Source: Hondaea fermentalgiana
Taxonomy: Eukaryota > Sar > Bigyra > Thraustochytrida > Thraustochytriidae
DNA length: 17,232 nt
Assembly (NCBI GenBank): GCA_014084085.1
Contig: NPFB01000011.1
Span: forward strand, 211,239-228,470
Reading direction: 5' to 3'
In this document: positions 15,252 through 17,232 of the stretch, one piece after another
Layout of the letters: the number at the start of each line of letters is the position of its first letter
Position numbering within the stretch: the first letter of the stretch is position 1
Translations under genes and position numbers: made by a program
The notes under the pieces: model-generated
What the model was told of the DNA's origin: nothing
Seen by the model: the letters and a program-made list of their open reading frames with translations, nothing else
Databases searched by the model: none

Positions 15252-16691
15252 GGCGGCGCGGGCCTCGGAGGCGGCCTGGGCCTCGCGCTCGGCCTTGGCG
15301 CGAGCGGCCTCGGCGGAGTTGCGGGCCTTCTCGTCGCGCTCGCGGGCCGAGGTGGCGGCCTTGCGGAGCTTGGTGGCCTCGGAGTGGCTGGCGTCGGCGG
15401 CCTTGCGCGCGGCCTGGGCGGACTCGCGGGCAGAGACGGCCTCGGCGCGGGCCTCGGCGGCGGCGGCGGCGGCCTCGTCGGCCTCCTGGCGCTGCTTCTC
15501 GGCCTCGAGGCGGGCCTCCTCAAAGGGCTTGAGAGCGCGCTGGGCCTCGGCGCGGGCGATGGCGGCGGCCTGGGTGAACTTTTCCTGCTTGCGGACGGCG
15601 GCCTCCTGCTTCAGCTTGGCGGCCATGAGCGGGCCCGGGTCGGTGGCTTTGAGCTGGGCGAGCTCGTTTTGGGCCTTGCCGCGCTTGACAATGCCGGTGG
15701 CCTCATCGGCGATGATGCCCTCGAGGCGGGCCTCCTCGTCGGCGACGGCCTGCTCCTCGGCCTCGATCTCGTCGAGGATCTTCTGGAGCTCGTTCTGGGC
15801 GGCGATCTCGGCGTCCTCGGCCTTCTGGGCGGCCTTCTCGGCGATGGCGAAGGACTTCTCCTTCTCCTTGGCGTCGGCCTCGGCTACCTTGGCCTCGGCG
15901 GCCTCCTTGACGGCGTTGGCCTCGGCCTCCTTGGCGGCGGCCTCGGCCTCGAGGCTGGCCTGCTCGGCCTCGGCGGCGGCCTCGGCGTGGGCGCGGGCCT
16001 CGTCCTCCTTGGCGACGGCCTCCTGCTCGGCGGCGACGGCCTTCTCGTGCTGCTCGGTGGCGACGCGCTCGGCCTCGACGGCCTTGGCCTCGCTCTTGCG
16101 GGCAGCCTCCTCGGACTTCTTGGCGGCGGCCTCGGCGGACTTGGCCTCGGATGCGCGCTTCTTGGCGGCGGCCTTGGTGTCCTTGGCCTCCTTCTCCTTG
16201 GCGACGGCGTCAGCCTCCTCGGCCTTGGCGGTCTCGGCCTTGGCCTGGCAGTCGGCGAGCTGGCGCTGGGCCTCCTCGACGAGGTTGCCGGCCTCGGCGA
16301 GCTGCACGCCGCCATCGCCCTGCTCGGTGATGGAGTTCACGAGCTCCTTCCAGTCGACGCCGAACTTGTACACAAGGAACTCGGAGAGGCTGACGTACTT
16401 GTTAAAGTCCACGTCAATCTCGCGCATGACCTCGCGCATCTCCTTGACGGTGAGCGTGGAGCCGTGTTTTTCGAGCAGGCGGTGGGCCTGCACCTCGTCG
16501 AGCTCGTTGCCCTCCTCGCCCTTGGGGTCGATCTCCACGCACGTCTGGTACCACTGCCACGCCTCCTCGGCCTGCGTCTTGTCGGCGCCAATCATGATGC
16601 CCTTGGCCCAGTACGCGTTCAGAAACCACACGCACTGGTCCTTGTACGGCATGGAGTTGATCTCCTTGAACTTCTCGAGGTCGTCGCCCAT
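14940..16691 (-). CDS. ABP34-family calcium-regulated actin-bundling protein with expanded coiled coil
   Basis: This is a 583-aa protein, cytoskeletal by family. Residues 1-120 match the N-terminus of the Dictyostelium 34-kDa actin bundler as I remember it: MPYKDQ..WFLNAYW (14-28), then EEGNELD (59-65), then an EF-hand loop D93-E104 with ligands at positions 1, 3, 5, 9 and 12. A central block (about 330-372: GIVKRGKAQNELAQLK, DPGPL, EAAVRK) and a C-terminal block (WFMDRKLEEAKK, 550-561) match the family's middle and end. Between these lie two long Ala/Glu/Lys/Arg-rich heptad stretches (about 135-325 and 373-535), roughly doubling the usual length of about 295 aa. Ca2+ normally reduces bundling in this family; the intact EF loop suggests the same here. 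Codons are almost all G/C-ending, with GCC, GAG and AAG dominant, which points to high expression. ATG 16691 has A at -3 and G at +4. The bases just before it (TTTACCTTCTTCGGCAAG on the coding strand) could instead be a splice acceptor of an upstream exon. Confidence 0.92.
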
Positions 16692-16899
16692 CTTGCCGAA
16701 GAAGGTAAAGCCTCGCTCGGTGTGCCTGCCTGCCTGCTGCTACCTAGCGCCGAGGCGTATCTGGCTCCGCGGTGCGTGCGTGCGTGCGTGTGGACGGCGC
16801 GGGCGCGGGAGTGAGTCAAGGAGTGAGTGAGTTGCTGGTTTGCTTCTCCGCCCGCGCCGTCACGCCCTCGCCGCCCGCGCCCGCCCGGCCTCGCGTCAG

Positions 16900-16997
16900 A
16901 GAGAGACAGAGAGAGGCAAAGGCGGAAATGAAAGAAAAAGAAAGAAAGGAAAAGAAAGGAAAAACAGGGAAAGAAATGGGATGAAAGAAAGAAAGTA
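16900..16997. repeat. polypurine (GA/GAAA) tract
   Basis: About 100 bp of almost pure purine on the plus strand starts with GAGA motifs and becomes GAAA/GGAAA units. On the coding strand of the actin-bundler gene it is a polypyrimidine CT/CTTT tract 210-310 bp before the ATG, where it could be a promoter CT element, a 5' UTR leader element or part of a leader intron. Confidence 0.8.
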
Positions 16998-17088
16998 GAC
17001 GCCAGGCCACCGCGCGCGCCCTCCGACGCGCCGCGTGCGTCTCCTCTGGGCGGGTGGGGCGGGCCGGGGGAGTTGAGTCTGGGAGGGA

Positions 17089-17110
17089 CGATCGATCGAT
17101 CGATCGATCG
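17089..17110. repeat. (CGAT)5 tetranucleotide repeat
   Basis: Twenty-two bases of perfect CGAT repeat, which is self-complementary and contains overlapping GATC and CGATCG palindromes. It lies about 400 bp before the actin-bundler start codon. Confidence 0.9.
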
Positions 17111-17232
17111 CGCCGCGATCATGATGGGTGGCAGGGCGCCCAGGCGGCGGCGCCCGGCCGCTGCAGCCGGCAGCCGCACCGCAGCCGGCAGTTGCGGGGC
17201 CGCGAGGCCGAGCTCCGGGCAGGCGGCAGCAG

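Larger units (their letters stand above)
16692..17232. other. upstream flank of the actin-bundler gene with simple repeats
   Basis: This stretch should contain the promoter and 5' UTR of the minus-strand gene. It holds (GTGC)5 at 16772-16791, a long polypurine tract at about 16900-16997 and (CGAT)5 at 17089-17110. An ATG at 17121 (+) opens a frame that runs off the window (Arg/Ala/Gly-rich, 37 codons visible); this is too short and too biased in composition to call a gene. Confidence 0.5.

Noticed and set aside
14956..16830. Long plus-strand ORFs (624 aa from 14956; 476 aa at 15384-16814) opposite the actin-bundler gene
   Set aside because: They are Ser/Ala-rich or Gly/Leu-rich mirror images of GCC/GAG-biased codons on the minus strand. 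The minus frame has clear family motifs and an EF-hand; the plus frames have none.
17121..17232. Plus-strand ATG frame running off the right edge
   Set aside because: Only 37 codons are visible, with Arg/Ala/Gly composition expected of GC-rich leader DNA; cannot be supported as a gene from this window.
1..17232. CRISPR array, tRNA or rRNA genes, transposase, prophage or bacterial operon
   Set aside because: No spaced direct repeats with unique spacers, no tRNA cloverleaf with a T-loop consensus, and no mobile-element protein were seen. The gene content is eukaryotic with independent transcription units.

Overview
The window reads as nuclear DNA of a GC-rich, intron-poor eukaryotic microbe. 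The best guess is a stramenopile of the thraustochytrid (labyrinthulomycete) type. This rests on several points: each recognisable gene is one uninterrupted ORF with an ATG in good Kozak-like context; the protein families are eukaryotic (bZIP factor, WDR44-like WD40 protein, ABP34-type actin bundler); the bZIP basic region has the His-at-position-3 variant that I associate with stramenopiles; and the intergenic DNA is rich in short tandem repeats. The taxonomic placement is inference. No rRNA, tRNA, CRISPR, phage or transposon genes were recognised.

Layout. 1-1869 has no supportable gene and holds a (CTTGG)12 microsatellite, a nine-unit 15-bp minisatellite and a C18 run. 1870-3675 (-) encodes a bZIP transcription factor. 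Across a 763-bp divergent promoter region lies an MFS transporter (4439-6025, +) with a Cys-rich exofacial loop and a His/Asp-rich central loop. 6652-7119 (+) is a small unrecognised protein. After a 1.7-kb gap, 8845-10446 (+) encodes a WDR44-like seven-bladed WD40 protein. Convergent to it is a Nudix hydrolase (10732-11385, -) with an irregular Nudix box. That gene is divergent, across 296 bp, from an unrecognised AAA+-like P-loop ATPase (11682-13844, +). A repeat-bearing 1.1-kb gap separates the ATPase from a convergent, very strongly codon-biased gene (14940-16691, -). This last gene encodes an ABP34-family calcium-regulated actin-bundling protein, enlarged by two long Ala/Glu-rich coiled-coil stretches. 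Its upstream flank carries a long polypurine tract and simple repeats.

The genes do not form a pathway. As is usual in eukaryotes they are independent units, with two divergent pairs (bZIP/MFS and Nudix/ATPase) that could share regulatory DNA. The most notable items are the expanded ABP34 protein, which conserves both ends and a central core of the short family but roughly doubles its length, and the orphan ATPase with Glu-Glu in the Walker B position and a C-terminal Cys cluster. Both are described from the sequence and remembered family features only; no searches were run.
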